Origin: Atherix ibis
Lineage: Eukaryota > Arthropoda > Insecta > Diptera > Athericidae
DNA length: 64,000 nt
Direction of reading: 5' to 3'
Assembly (NCBI GenBank): GCA_958298945.1
Contig: OY282606.1
Coordinates: forward strand, 88,233,696 to 88,297,695
The position numbers and the translations under genes are program-made. Below the pieces are notes generated by a model, which searched no databases, had not been told where the DNA came from, and saw only the letters and a program-made list of their open reading frames with translations. Shown here piece by piece: positions 11,473-21,525 of the stretch; position 1 is the first letter of the stretch; each line of letters opens with the position of its first letter.

Positions 11473-14400
11473 ATGATGTTAGAAAGAAGTTCATTGAAGC
11501 AATGTTTTGCTGCAATCTGCGGTAATTAGTATTGTTCATAGTTTACTTTGTAATTTAAATAAAATTTACTAATAGTAAATATATTAACACTATCGTATGG
11601 ATGTGCAATTGGATGGATATCGGCGGCATTATTGGAGTTACGTTCAAGTGAATCATCCCCATTGCAGACTGGTCCGATCACCTTAAATGAAGCTTCATGG
11701 ATTGGTTCAATATTGTCCTTAGGTGGATTGACCGGAAATATTGTATTCGTATGGAGTAGCGGTAGATTTGGCAGAAAACCAACATTTTTCGTTATGTCAA
11801 TTCAATTGCTTGTAAGAAAAATTAACAAAATCAAAAATTTCTACTCAGTATAAAAAGATTTTTTGGGAAAATTAATTATTCTATAAATAGCTTATGTTTT
11901 TTAATTAATTCAAATTTAATTTTCCTATTTACCATATATAACAACAAAAATAATATTTACCATAAAAATTAAAAAATAACTGCACCAATATTGTAAATTT
12001 AAAAAATGAATTGATTCATTTTTATACTACTTACATTTTTAACTTGTTCGTAATTAACAAAAATACTATAAATACTATTTTTTCCAAGAATTACTTTGAG
12101 ATTAGAAATAAATATTTAATAGAAAATTTACTGAATTTGTATATTTTTACAAATATTTATTTTTAGATAAGCTGGATCTTAATTCGTATTGCTACTAATA
12201 TTAGTTACTTATTAGTATCCAGATTTTTGAGTGGTGCAGTAGGAGGTGGACTCTTCTCTGTTATTCCCATTTACATAACTGAAATATCAAATGAAAAGTA
12301 ATTTTGGGTATTTAAAATAAATTTCATATTTATTCAAAAATAGGTGAAATCAAAATAAACGTAATAGTGCAGATCACACTTACTGTAAACAATTTGACGT
12401 GATTTTAAATTTTATTTTGGTATATTTGAAGTTACCTTTTTAGCTTAAAAACATATTTATATGAATTATTAAAATAATATATAACTCATATTTTCATTCA
12501 AATTTGAATACTACTGATTAAAAAAGGAAATTTTCTTTCCTTTTTTAATCAGTAGTATTCCTTTTTTAATAGTAAAGGAAAGAAAAAACGTGTGTATGTA
12601 CGTATGTTATATGCTTATATTAATGACATTTAATTAGAATCATTTAAATAGTATAACATCTTTGACGAAAGATAGAAGATGTACCAGGTGTAATAACCTT
12701 AAATCCGCTATTTTCTAGTCAAAAAAAACATGTTTTTTTCATAGAAAGCAAAAACAAATTTATTCAAAGTACTTACCCTCGCTAGCTACATATTTTTCTC
12801 ATCTCTCGGGCAATTTGTGGATACCGCGCCAAAAATATTCCTTCTCTTTCGAGGCAAACCACTCATCAAGCCATTTTCGGATATCTTCGTAACAATCGAA
12901 GTGCTGCTCAGCGAGCGCGTGGGCCATCGACGAAAACAGGTGGTAGTCGAAAGGAGCCAGGTCTAATGAATAAGTGGGGTGGGGTAGTACCTCCCAGGTG
13001 AGTGTCTCCAAGTAGTTTCGGACCATTTTTGACGTGTGCGATTGTGCGTTGTCGTGGAGGAAAATCAGCTTTTCATGTCTTTGTTGATAATCCGTCCTTT
13101 TTTCACGCAGAGCACGGTGCAATGTGATCAGTTGTTAGTGGTAGCGGTAGGCATTGACAGTTTCACCAGGTTTCAACATCTCATAGTAGACGATACCCTG
13201 CTGATCACACCAAACGCACAGCATCGTCATTCTTGGGGAAGATGTTGATGGTTGGCCGGGATCAACCCACGATTGCTTGCGTTAAGGATTCTCGAAATAT
13301 ATCCACTTTTCATCGTCTGTCACAATCCGATCGCCTGTCTCGACTTTCTGTTTCGTCCGGCGAGCAAGATTTTGCATGTGTTTTGGCGTCGCTCCATCTG
13401 CCTATCCTTCAATTCATGCGGCACCCATTTTCCGATCTTTTCAATCTTCCCAATGGCACGCAGACGCATGAAAAAGGCTGGTTGAGTAACACCCAATTGC
13501 TCCAAAAGAGCCTACAGTTGATGGTCCTCAACCTTCCTAGGCCGATTTTCACGCTTCTTGTCCCACAAGTCAAAGTTGCCGTCTTTTGCCGAGAAACCAA
13601 TCTCGGCAAAAATTTCCGTCTACGAACCTGTCACCATAGGCCTCTATAAGCATTCGATGCGATTCGCCAGCTGATTTCTTAAAATTGAAGCAGAAAAGCA
13701 GAGAGAAAACAAAACATGATTACCAAAGGAAAAATGTATGTTCTTGTACGAAATTGCTGACAATGTGCACTGATTAATATTGACAGATTTCAAACTCATA
13801 AAAAAAGTATGGCGTGCCCATGGTAGCTTAATACGCTCACTCACGACATCTATGACCAAACAGCGGATTTAAGCTTATACCCCTAGTATTACCTTAAATT
13901 TTTTTTTGCAGCGTTCTTTCTAATTTTTGTTGGAGTATATTTAATGAGAGGAATCCCTTTTTCCATGAAAAACATGCTGATGAAGATGTCCGTCTGATAG
14001 ACAGAACCTTTTTTCTGAACTTATTAATGACTCATTCATCAGCTTTATTATAAATTGATGTTCAGACATCAGAAAAGCTTCACCCGTTTCATTTTTTATC
14101 AGTTTTTAATGCTGAAGGGCATTCCAAAAATCTCTTATGAAACCGAAAAACGTGTGTTCTCGGTAAAAAATGTTCCTCATAGGCTCCCTACTTTTCGAAA
14201 GTCAGACTCCGAGAAAAGTTTTTTTAATTTTTTTTATTTTTTAGAAATCCACAGTATTTTTAGAGATCCCCCATATAACTTGTAATTCGTTCTAAACTAT
14301 TTTCTAAATATTTTTCAGAATTCTAATAAAACCTCATTACCTCTATGGGAGACCATGCAGACTGTCTATCTGATATGTCTCCTCATAAGAAATTCATTTT

Positions 14401-16937
14401 ATGCATACTTTTATAAACGACGTCTGTTCAAAAGGTATCGCGAATTTTGTGTTTCTTCAAAAATTATTTATTTATTAATGAATATCTATTTTGTCCTCTT
14501 TAAAGTAATCCCCACCAGATATTATACACTTATGCCAACGTTTTTTCCAATCCTCGAAGCACTTCAAAAAATCAATTTTTGTTATCTTGTTTAGCACCTC
14601 CTTCGATGCCGTCTTTATCACCTCTATCGTAGCGTAGCGTCGTATTTTCATGGGGCTCTTCAGTTTCGGGAGCAAGAAAAAGTCACAAGGGGCCAAATCT
14701 GAGGAATACGGTGGCTGCGACATTATGAATGTGTTGTTTTTGGCCAAAAATTTGCACACAAGCAACGATGCATGAGCAGGGGCGTTACCATCTTCCACAA
14801 ATCCGGGCGTTGTTCTTCCACAAATCCGGGTGTTTCTGGCGGATTGCTTTGCGCAACTTACGCATTACTTGCAGGTAATATTCCTTATTGACAGTTTTAC
14901 CCTGCGGCAAGAACGCATAATCCATCACGTCCCTGCAATCGAAGAAAACTTCGACCAAACTTGTCGCGCTTTTTTCGGTCTTGGCTCGTACGGCAGCTTT
15001 CATTGGGATGATTGAGTTTTGGTTTCCACGTCATAACCATAAATCCATGATTCGTTACCAGTTAAGACGTTTTGGAGCAAATTTGGGTTTTGGAGAAGCA
15101 GACAGAGTCCAACAGCTTCTTAGCAATGTTAATGCGATGCTGTTTTTGGTCGAAATTGAGCAATTTTGGTACGAATTTCGCGGCGACCCGTCTCACGACA
15201 AAATTATTGGTAAAAATCGAATGGCACCAGCCAATCGATATCTTTAAGTCCTCAGCAACTTCACTAACGGTGATTCGACGATTGGCCAATATTATTTTAT
15301 TTTCTTCATCAAGGTTTATCTGTTGTTGACGTGCTCGGGCGTCCGGCACGCTTTTCGTCGTTCACATCTTCTCGGCCCTCTGAGAACATTTTGTACCACT
15401 GATAAACGTTTCTTCGGTCCAAGGTAGCTGCACCATATGCTACAATCAACATTCGGAATGCGTCTGCGCAATTAATTTTGTTTTTCACACAAAATTTGAT
15501 ACCGATTCTTTAATCCATTTTTTGGAATTGGCAAAAAATCGAAGACGACCCAGAACACATGCAAGCAAAGCAGCTGTCAAAAAGTAACTGAACATTTAAA
15601 ATAGTCGAACTTGTTGACATAAGTGAGAAACATGAGTACCAACATAAAGCCACAAAAAAATCGAAAATCTAATGTACGTAACCCGCGGAAATTCAAAATT
15701 CGCGATACTTTTTTGTAAAATAAATTTTGTTAAAAATTGTTTTGTTTTTTGCTAAATAAAAATTTTTAATTATAGTATTCGAGGTGCATTGGGAACAATT
15801 TTGATTATAGCTACATATTTAGGACTTTTGCTAGCATTTATTCTGGGAAACTTTTTAAAGTACACCTTAACAACATACATTCCCTCATCGTTTATATTAT
15901 TATTTTTCGCCGGCTTCTACTATCTACCAGAAAGTCCTGAATATATTAATAAAAAATCTACTGGAAAAGTAAGAGTTTTCTTTTTTCTAATTTTGGTTAG
16001 CTCATAGTAATAATTTGATTTTATAATTTTACAGGAAAACTTCAAATCTGATGATAAGAATATATCAGTTGCCAACGATAAAAATCTTTTAAAAAGCTAT
16101 TTTCGTAATAAAATACAATTAAATAATTAGATTTTATTTAAAAAATTTAATTTTTGTTAAAATTTCAGAAAATCGAATTGCCATAAAATCCATCTGCATC
16201 GGTTTACTTTTAATATCTCACGTACAACTGACCGGATGTTATGCTATGCTCAGTTACACAGGCATTATATTTGGAATGGCAGGTTCCAGCCTCTCCGAAA
16301 ACATGTCAGCTATTATTGTTGGCATCGTTACATTGATCGGAGCATATGTGTCAACGATTTTAATAGATCGTGCTGGCCGCAAGGCATGCATAACATTTGC
16401 TATCGTGCGTTCGTTTATTAAATGCAAAATATACATTTCAGATTCTACTTGTGGCCTCATCTTTTGGGACCAGCATCGGTCTAATAATTTTGGCTACATT
16501 TTCATATATGAACACAAATAAATACGACATCGAAGATTTTAAATGGATCCCTATAGCAAGTTTTGGAGCACTAATTTTTACTGCGTCATGGGGAGTCATG
16601 TCTATACCGTATATCGCACTGCCAGAAATATTACCACCGAATATAAGAATGAATGCTACATCAGTTCTACTCTCTGTACATTGGCTTATCTCCTTTCTAG
16701 TCTCGAAAGTAATTAAGAAACAAAAATTATTTCCACTTTAAACCTTATCTTAATTATTATGTCTTCACTATATAATTTTTTTTTTTATAGTATTTTCCAA
16801 ATATATCCGAAGATTTTGGTATGCATGTAGCAATCTACTTTTTTGGTATTTACTCTCTTCTCGGAGGAATTGCACTTTGGATTTTACTTCCAGAAACAAA
16901 AGGAAAAACTTGGGACGAAATTTCCAAATTACTTTAA
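11473..16937 (+). CDS. Facilitative sugar transporter (Tret1-like), 8 exons
   Basis: Plasma-membrane MFS sugar carrier, paralogue of the gene at 5818. Exons: 11473-11521, 11576-11811, 12167-12297, 15776-15968, 16035-16104, 16169-16383, 16442-16708, 16791-16937. Together 1308 nt, an exact 435-codon frame with stop. The start is the first of two adjacent ATGs (MMLERSSLKQ). Signatures: GRFGRKP after helix 2, RFLSGAVGGG...PIYITEISN, LPESPEY before the central loop, DRAGRK, PETKGKTWDE at the end. The central loop is about 30 residues shorter than in transporter 1. The intron at 16384-16441 begins with GC instead of GT. The third intron (12298-15775) is 3.5 kb and holds two mariners. AATAAA follows at about 16996. 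Substrate inferred from family. Confidence 0.9.
11812..12166 (+). other. intron 2 of transporter 2
   Basis: AT-rich, bounded by TT|GTAAGA and TTTTTAG|ATA, with phase 0 matching the paralogue. Nothing else seen in it. Confidence 0.75.
12506..12560. repeat. perfect 25-bp inverted repeat (hairpin) in intron
   Basis: Arms 12506-12530 and 12536-12560 are exact reverse complements (outer part GAATACTACTGATT, inner part AAAAAAGGAAA) with a 5-nt loop TTTTC. In RNA this would be a 25-bp stem within the large intron of transporter 2. It may be the remains of a palindromic DNA element. Confidence 0.9.
12684..13886 (-). mobile_element. mariner element, family D (mauritiana-like), copy 1, within intron
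   Basis: 1203 bp, flanked by TA (12682-12683 and 13887-13888). The left terminus begins CCAGGTGTAATAACC and the right ends, inverted, in CTAGGGGTATAAGC...CGCTG. The minus strand encodes a broken transposase of the mauritiana/Mos1 type: C-terminal part LIFLHDNAQSHTSK, LPHPTYSLDLAPFDYHLF, WRGIHKLPER (12799-13122), and N-terminal fragments GWVPHELKDRQMERR-like around 13320-13450. Frameshifts and stops make it a pseudogene. The start region near 13650 has lost the MSSFVP start seen in the copies at 31222 and 59526. Confidence 0.9.
14418..15714 (-). mobile_element. mariner element, family C, copy 3, within intron
   Basis: About 1.3 kb, essentially full length. The left (3') end is CGTCTGTTCAAAAGGTATCGCG and the right end is the eroded 5' terminus at TTCGCGATACTTTTTTG (no clear TA duplication). 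On the minus strand the transposase is in several frames: N-terminal block around 15400-15500 (NKINCADAFRMLIVAYG-like), LDEENKIILANRRITVSEVAEDLKIS (15062-15349), VPKLLNFDQKQH, NKEYYLQVMRKLR, and ASLLVCKFLAKNN, PYSSDLAPCDFFLLP (14475-14798). A partial internal repeat near 14790-14840 (two copies of ATCCGGGYGTT preceded by TTCCACAAA) interrupts the frame. It shares the host intron with the family D copy. Confidence 0.85.
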
Positions 16938-17517
16938 TTAAATAATTAACTTTTGTTGTTGATTTTATTATAAAAATAATGTGCATATTGTAATTAATAA
17001 ATCTAAATATGCCATTTACTAGATATGTAAATAAATTTAACAGAAAAAAAATTTCTTATTTATTTGTTAAACTACTGTGAATGATAAAATTTTACTTTAC
17101 TATAGAAAAAGTTGAAAAAAAAATCTCGAATGAGTTATTTTTTGAGAAAAGTTGAATTTTGATAAAACGAATTATTTATAATTAATAATAAAAAAAAATG
17201 GAAAAAATACAAAGAAAAATAATTTACTTTTATTACCGCAAAAACATAAGTTAGTTAAAAAATACATTTAAAAACTTAATTTTACTAACCCTTATCTTCT
17301 ATGATTCGGTCATATAAGAAATTTTTGTTTATTCCCTAATATAATATAATAAATATAAAAAAATGCATTTGCAATAAATAAATTAAACTACTTAATTATA
17401 AGATATGCAATCTTAGTAAAAAAACTATATATACTTTTTGAGGTCTTAAAAAAATTGACTAGTCATCTAGAGCCTTTGTCCTTAAAGAACCACTTATAAG
17501 AAGTCAATACGTCCAAA
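16938..17517. other. AT-rich spacer between transporter 2 and the peptide cluster
   Basis: Contains the AATAAA of transporter 2 near 16996 and the 3' side of peptide gene A0. No other feature recognised. Confidence 0.5.
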
Positions 17518-17946
17518 TTAAAACCGGTGTGTGAATGAAAGTCCACCGCCAAAATTGGGTCGTTGAGTTCCCATCATTCCTCCATAGTGTCGTTGATAGA
17601 AAGCATTTCCGTCCAAAGTCGTCCTTCCATCACGGCTCTCATACATTCGTCCTCCCAAATTAGCTTGTACATCGGTTCCATAGCCATGTTGGTTATAAAC
17701 ATCGACACCCACATTTTGTCGTTTTTGTCTGTTACGAGACAAAATTCTGTCTTGATCATATACTGGAAGAAAATATTGTTGATCTCCATCGACTGGTTCT
17801 AAGCTTCGTCTTGTTCTAACAATATTTTCTATTTCTTCATTTCCAAATGAGAAGTTATCGTAGATTGGCTCTTCGTTGTTAATTGGTAGTATGAATCCAT
17901 AACTAAAAGCTACTAAACACAAAATAATAATTCCTTTTGCATACAT
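17518..17946 (-). CDS. Glycine-rich antimicrobial peptide precursor, divergent type A (A0), 142 aa
   Basis: Predicted secreted, infection-induced antibacterial peptide of the attacin/diptericin-like glycine-rich group. Layout: signal peptide about 1-17 (hydrophobic GIIILCLVAFSYG), acidic propeptide, R-T-R-R-S site near residue 44-48, R-Q-K-R furin-type site at about 73-76, then a 66-residue mature domain ending LSFTHRF. In the mature part only 5 of 65 residues differ from gene A1 (V/L, H/R, M/L, Y/F, D/N), while the signal and propeptide share little with it and carry about nine extra residues. Intronless. It is divergently transcribed from A1 with a 568-bp gap. A TATA-like AAAATAAAAGAGC lies just upstream of the start; a weak kappaB-like GGGAATCACC (minus) lies at 18110-18119. 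Family is inferred from domain layout. Confidence 0.85.
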   Translation of the reverse strand: MYAKGIIILCLVAFSYGFILPINNEEPIYDNFSFGNEEIENIVRTRRSLEPVDGDQQYFLPVYDQDRILSRNRQKRQNVGVDVYNQHGYGTDVQANLGGRMYESRDGRTTLDGNAFYQRHYGGMMGTQRPNFGGGLSFTHRF

Positions 17947-18382
17947 TTTACTACGTTATGCGAGCTCTTTTATTTTAGGAACTTAGAAGAAATATGATGC
18001 TCTTCTTGAACGCATATGATTATTTATAACAATTTATATAGAATAAATAAGACAATTAAATTAGAAAAAGGCCAATAATTTCTTTCTTTCGAAAATTACC
18101 CTCAATTATGGTGATTCCCAATTATGGTGAACCACATGGTCATATATGTGTAGTTAATACATATAAATAATTATTCAGCAACACCAATATTTAGTGAGCA
18201 TGTAATTGTTGATTAAACTCATTCGTCTTGAAGTAGAATTTTATTCACCATTGACTCGCCATTATGATGAGTGTGAGAAAATGTCAATTGTCAGCCGCTG
18301 TACTGATAAGCCTAGTAAATCCCGTGATCTGTTTTTGTTTCTAAATAGCCGATAAAACTAAGATCAGAAAATGTAATTTTTA

Positions 18383-18479
18383 AAAAATTCCCTTACTAAT
18401 TACATGTTAGTACTACCTAAGAAATATAATTTCAGAATGACTATAAAAGGTTTCTTTCGATCAGGAAATGGTATCAGTT
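18383..18479 (+). promoter_or_regulatory. A1 promoter: kappaB-like site, TATA box, initiator
   Basis: kappaB-like GGGAATTTTT on the minus strand at 18383-18392, TATAAAAG at 18442-18449, initiator TCAGT at 18474-18478 (spacing about 32 bp), 36 bp before the ATG. The same arrangement recurs in A2, A3 and A4. Relish or Dif binding is inferred from the motif. Confidence 0.65.
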
Positions 18480-18514
18480 CTTAACAGCGCATCATCAAAT
18501 TCAAATCAAACAAC

Positions 18515-18916
18515 ATGTTCGGAAAAGTAATAATTCTTTTGGCTTTGGTAGCTTTCTGCCAAGCATTTACATTGCCACTTTACGAGGAAGAGCCCACCTA
18601 TCAAGGAGTCATTTTGAGTGCAGATGAAGTCGACGAACTGTTGAGGACTACTAGGAGTGTGGAAGCTGACGAATATAATCCTGAATTAGTTTTAGCATAC
18701 AACCGACAGAAACGACAAAATGTTGGACTCGATGTGTATAACCAAAGAGGTTATGGAACCGATGTCCAAGCAAATTTGGGAGGAAGACTGTTCGAAAGTC
18801 GAAATGGCCGAACAACCCTTGACGGAAACGCTTTCTATCAACGACACTATGGAGGAATGATGGGAACTCAACGGCCTAACTTTGGAGGTGGACTCTCATT
18901 CACTCATCGTTTCTAA
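18515..18916 (+). CDS. Glycine-rich antimicrobial peptide precursor, type A (A1), 133 aa
   Basis: Predicted secreted immune peptide. Residues 1-17 are a signal peptide (VIILLALVAFCQA). Residues 18-67 are an acidic propeptide with a minimal furin site R-T-T-R at 44-47 and a strong one, R-Q-K-R, at 64-67. Residues 68-133 are the mature peptide: starts with Gln (could form pyroglutamate), contains NVGLDVYNQRGYGTDV, LGGRLFESRNGRTTLD, YQRHYGGMMGTQRP and ends GGGLSFTHRF. This is one 'G domain' of the attacin/diptericin-like group, thought to act on Gram-negative envelopes. No intron. An AATAAA follows at about 18987. Tail to tail with B1 across 1.47 kb that contains a transposase relic. Closest copies: A2, A3, A4. 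Confidence 0.9.
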   Translation: MFGKVIILLALVAFCQAFTLPLYEEEPTYQGVILSADEVDELLRTTRSVEADEYNPELVLAYNRQKRQNVGLDVYNQRGYGTDVQANLGGRLFESRNGRTTLDGNAFYQRHYGGMMGTQRPNFGGGLSFTHRF

Positions 18917-19214
18917 ATATTTGTAGTGATCTTACCTAAGTTGTACATATTTGTAAAAATGTTCCTTTAACTAAGCTAGATACATTAATAAATATTATTA
19001 TCTTTAATTAATTGAAAGTCTTTTAATTTTAAAAATCTATTTGGTAATAATATCACTTCCTATGCAAATTAACAAAAAGTAAATGTTAAAATCGTCGTTT
19101 GAATAACAAATTGAAAAATTTCAATAAATTTTGGTACAAGATCGAAATCCGTTATAATGAAAAAGTGTATGAAGTAGTTTAAAAGCATGCTTAAATAAGG
19201 GATGATTCAATGGT

Positions 19215-20160
19215 AATACAGATCTTTGACAGCAGTTAATTCTGTGGTGTTAATAGTTATGAAAATCGTTGTTCTTCAAGAAATGTATTTTGAGCATTGC
19301 ATGATTTCTTGGCAACATAACCGACTATAAGAAAAAATATTCCGTTCGGTGCAGAAATTTAAAGAATCTGTGTTAGCTAAAAACACCAGATTACAAGTGC
19401 GTCTTCGTATACATTATTAGACCGAAAAATTTTGTGCTGTGAAATAAAGTGTGGCTCAGACAACATCAAATGGTTGCCGTGCTCAGAGATGAAGGACCAT
19501 TCCGATTTAAGAGATACGTTAGTTGGCAAGACTGCTGTATATTAAGCACATAAAACGAGCTGTTGTTTGGTGTGATTTTTATGCTGGCGAAGTCATTTTC
19601 TTCGAAAAGAATGCTGGTAACGCTTTTACGATAAACTGTGAACGTTAGCATGAAATGATAAACATTTTTGCTAACCCGAATTTGATGATATAGATTTGGA
19701 GAATAAATACTTTAAACCAAGTGGTACCACTTGTCATACACCGCATAATATAATGGTCCTTTGGTAAACGACCCAACGTGCGTTATCTCAGGAAATATGG
19801 AAGTCAAATGGCCATCGAGATCTTGTGATTTGACACTATTGAACTTCTTTCTCTTGAGCTACGTAAAAAGTAACGCATATGCCAATGAGCTAGAGACGAT
19901 TCCAGAGCTCAAAAATGAAATCATAACGTTATTTATGAGATAAAGCATGAGTTTTGCCAAAAGGTTATAGGAAACTTTGATAGACGTATCATGTGTTACC
20001 AGAGGAGTTGTTGTGAGCATTTCGCGGATATTGTGGTCCAAAAATAAATGTCAGAAACTAGAAAAAACCAGACAAAAAAACAAACAAAAAATTGCGGACT
20101 TATTGAATCAATCCTGCATATGCAAAAGTACCATTTTCAAATTGACAAAAAACAATCTCA
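19215..20160 (+). mobile_element. DDE transposase relic between A1 and B1 (unit 1)
   Basis: Decayed transposon in plus orientation. Recognisable blocks: an N-terminal region near 19260-19420, and a C-terminal block at 19761-19943 reading MEVKWPSRSCDLTLLNFFLL, then YANELETIPELKNEI, which fits the W-P-x-R-S-x-D-L-T-x-x-x-F-F-L block of Tc3-like transposases. No intact frame or terminal repeats. The same relic, at the same relative place, is in units 2, 3 and 4, so it was already inserted and dead or dying before the unit was copied. Confidence 0.75.
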
Positions 20161-20387
20161 GTTTTTTATTTTCTAAATACAAACATTATAAAATTAACTA
20201 ATGATAATTTCGATAATAATTTAGAGCATTTTTAAACAGCAAAGAAAGGCAAATTTTCGTTTATGGTAGAAAAGCAAATAATTTGGTTAAAATGTTAAAT
20301 ATAATTGAAAGTTTTAAGTCAGTTTTTCTTTAAAATATTTTTATTTTTATTAATTATTTATTTATATACATAAGTCAGAGTGTTTTA

Positions 20388-20975
20388 TTAGAAATTGTGG
20401 CGGAACAGTACACCGCCACCAAACTGTGGACGCTGAGTTCCAAATGAACCACCATGGTGTCGTTGGTAATGTGCATTTGCATCTAAAGTAGTGCGACCGT
20501 CACGACTTTCAAACAATCTTGAGCCAACTGTAGCCCGAACATCAGTGCCGTAGTCGCGTTGCCGCTGCACATCTACGCCGAATTTAGTTTTATCGACTGA
20601 GAGGTCTAGTCCACCTCCAACAACCGGATGCTGAGTTCCAAATTCACCACCAAAATGTCTCTCATAAGACGCCCTGCCGTCTAATGCGGTATTTCCATTT
20701 TCATATAGTCTTCCGCCTAGAGTTCCACGAATATCAGTTCCACCATCACGAGAAGTATTAGCGTCCACTTTGACATCTTGGCGTTTTTGTCTATTATTAA
20801 CATTTTCTAATCCTTGATTTAGTAAGTAAACCGGAACTAAGTAATAACTGAGAGGGTCTTCGTTTCCAGTTGTACCTGAAACTGTATCGAAACTTCCACT
20901 CAGATTTTCTGCATTTGAACGAAGCGATTGGCATACACCAACTACGACTAATAAGATAATTGTGATGCTATTCAT
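20388..20975 (-). CDS. Two-domain glycine-rich antimicrobial peptide precursor, type B (B1), 195 aa
   Basis: Predicted secreted attacin-like immune protein. Signal peptide about 1-17 (ITIILLVVVGVCQS), propeptide to the furin-type R-Q-K-R at 62-65, then a 130-residue mature part with two tandem G domains. Domain 1, about 66-125, contains GGTDIRGTLGGRLYE, ALDGRASYERHFGGEFGTQ, VVGGGLDLS. Domain 2, about 126-195, contains YGTDVRATVGSRLFESRDGR, TTLDANAHYQRHHGGSFGTQ and ends GGGVLFRHNF. Domain 2 is closer to the single domain of type A than domain 1 is. No intron. Two domains after a furin site is the attacin layout, but the domains are shorter than classical attacin, so a named family is not claimed. 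Confidence 0.9.
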   Translation of the reverse strand: MNSITIILLVVVGVCQSLRSNAENLSGSFDTVSGTTGNEDPLSYYLVPVYLLNQGLENVNNRQKRQDVKVDANTSRDGGTDIRGTLGGRLYENGNTALDGRASYERHFGGEFGTQHPVVGGGLDLSVDKTKFGVDVQRQRDYGTDVRATVGSRLFESRDGRTTLDANAHYQRHHGGSFGTQRPQFGGGVLFRHNF

Positions 20976-21011
20976 TTTAGTATTTCTTAGTTCAGACGCT
21001 TCACTTTTGAT

Positions 21012-21186
21012 ACTGATATAATTCTTAAATGAAGATGCCCTTTTATACTATACAAAACTTCATGCAAAATATATTCTTTTCAAATTATGGGGGATTTTTT
21101 AAATCCATATCTACTTGCATCACTACACGAATGTTATTAAACATCCCCCATAATCGTTGTTTTTTAAAAGCAAAAGTGATTTCCCC
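21012..21186 (-). promoter_or_regulatory. B1 promoter: TATA, initiator and three kappaB-like sites
   Basis: On the minus strand: initiator TCAGT at 21012-21016 and TATAAAAG at 21040-21047. Upstream, kappaB-like GGGGATTTTT (plus strand) at 21090-21099, GGGGATGTTT (minus) near 21139-21148 and GGGGAAATCA (minus) at 21177-21186. All are conserved in the B2 and B3 promoters. Confidence 0.68.
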
Positions 21187-21525
21187 ATTTCTGCCTTGTA
21201 TTTTATACACTTTATTTGTTTGAAATACTAGAAGATATTCTGTTTGTCTTTAAGATTCACTTTTAATATTCCTATCAACAAAGAAGTTATTTTCTATACA
21301 AACTCGATGTTTGAAAAAGTCTCTATGCTCTTTATTGAATTACAAAATTAAGTCTTTATCCGTTTTGCATAAATTAAAAATAATTTATAAGCTGATCATC
21401 AATTCCAAATATTGAAATTGACAAAAAAATATTCCTAATAATAATGATGATTGAACAATTTTTCATTGATACTCGTTTCAGCTGTGTTGAATAAGCTTTA
21501 TTATCTTTTTGCGTCAAATCTGTTG

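Noticed and set aside
16246..16521. Frame reading through the intron at 16384-16441 as an independent gene
   Set aside because: It is the exon of transporter 2 running into its intron; the spliced form matches the paralogue.
19761..19943. Frame between A1 and B1 as a third peptide gene of the unit
   Set aside because: It matches a transposase C-terminal block, has no signal peptide and is broken differently in each unit.
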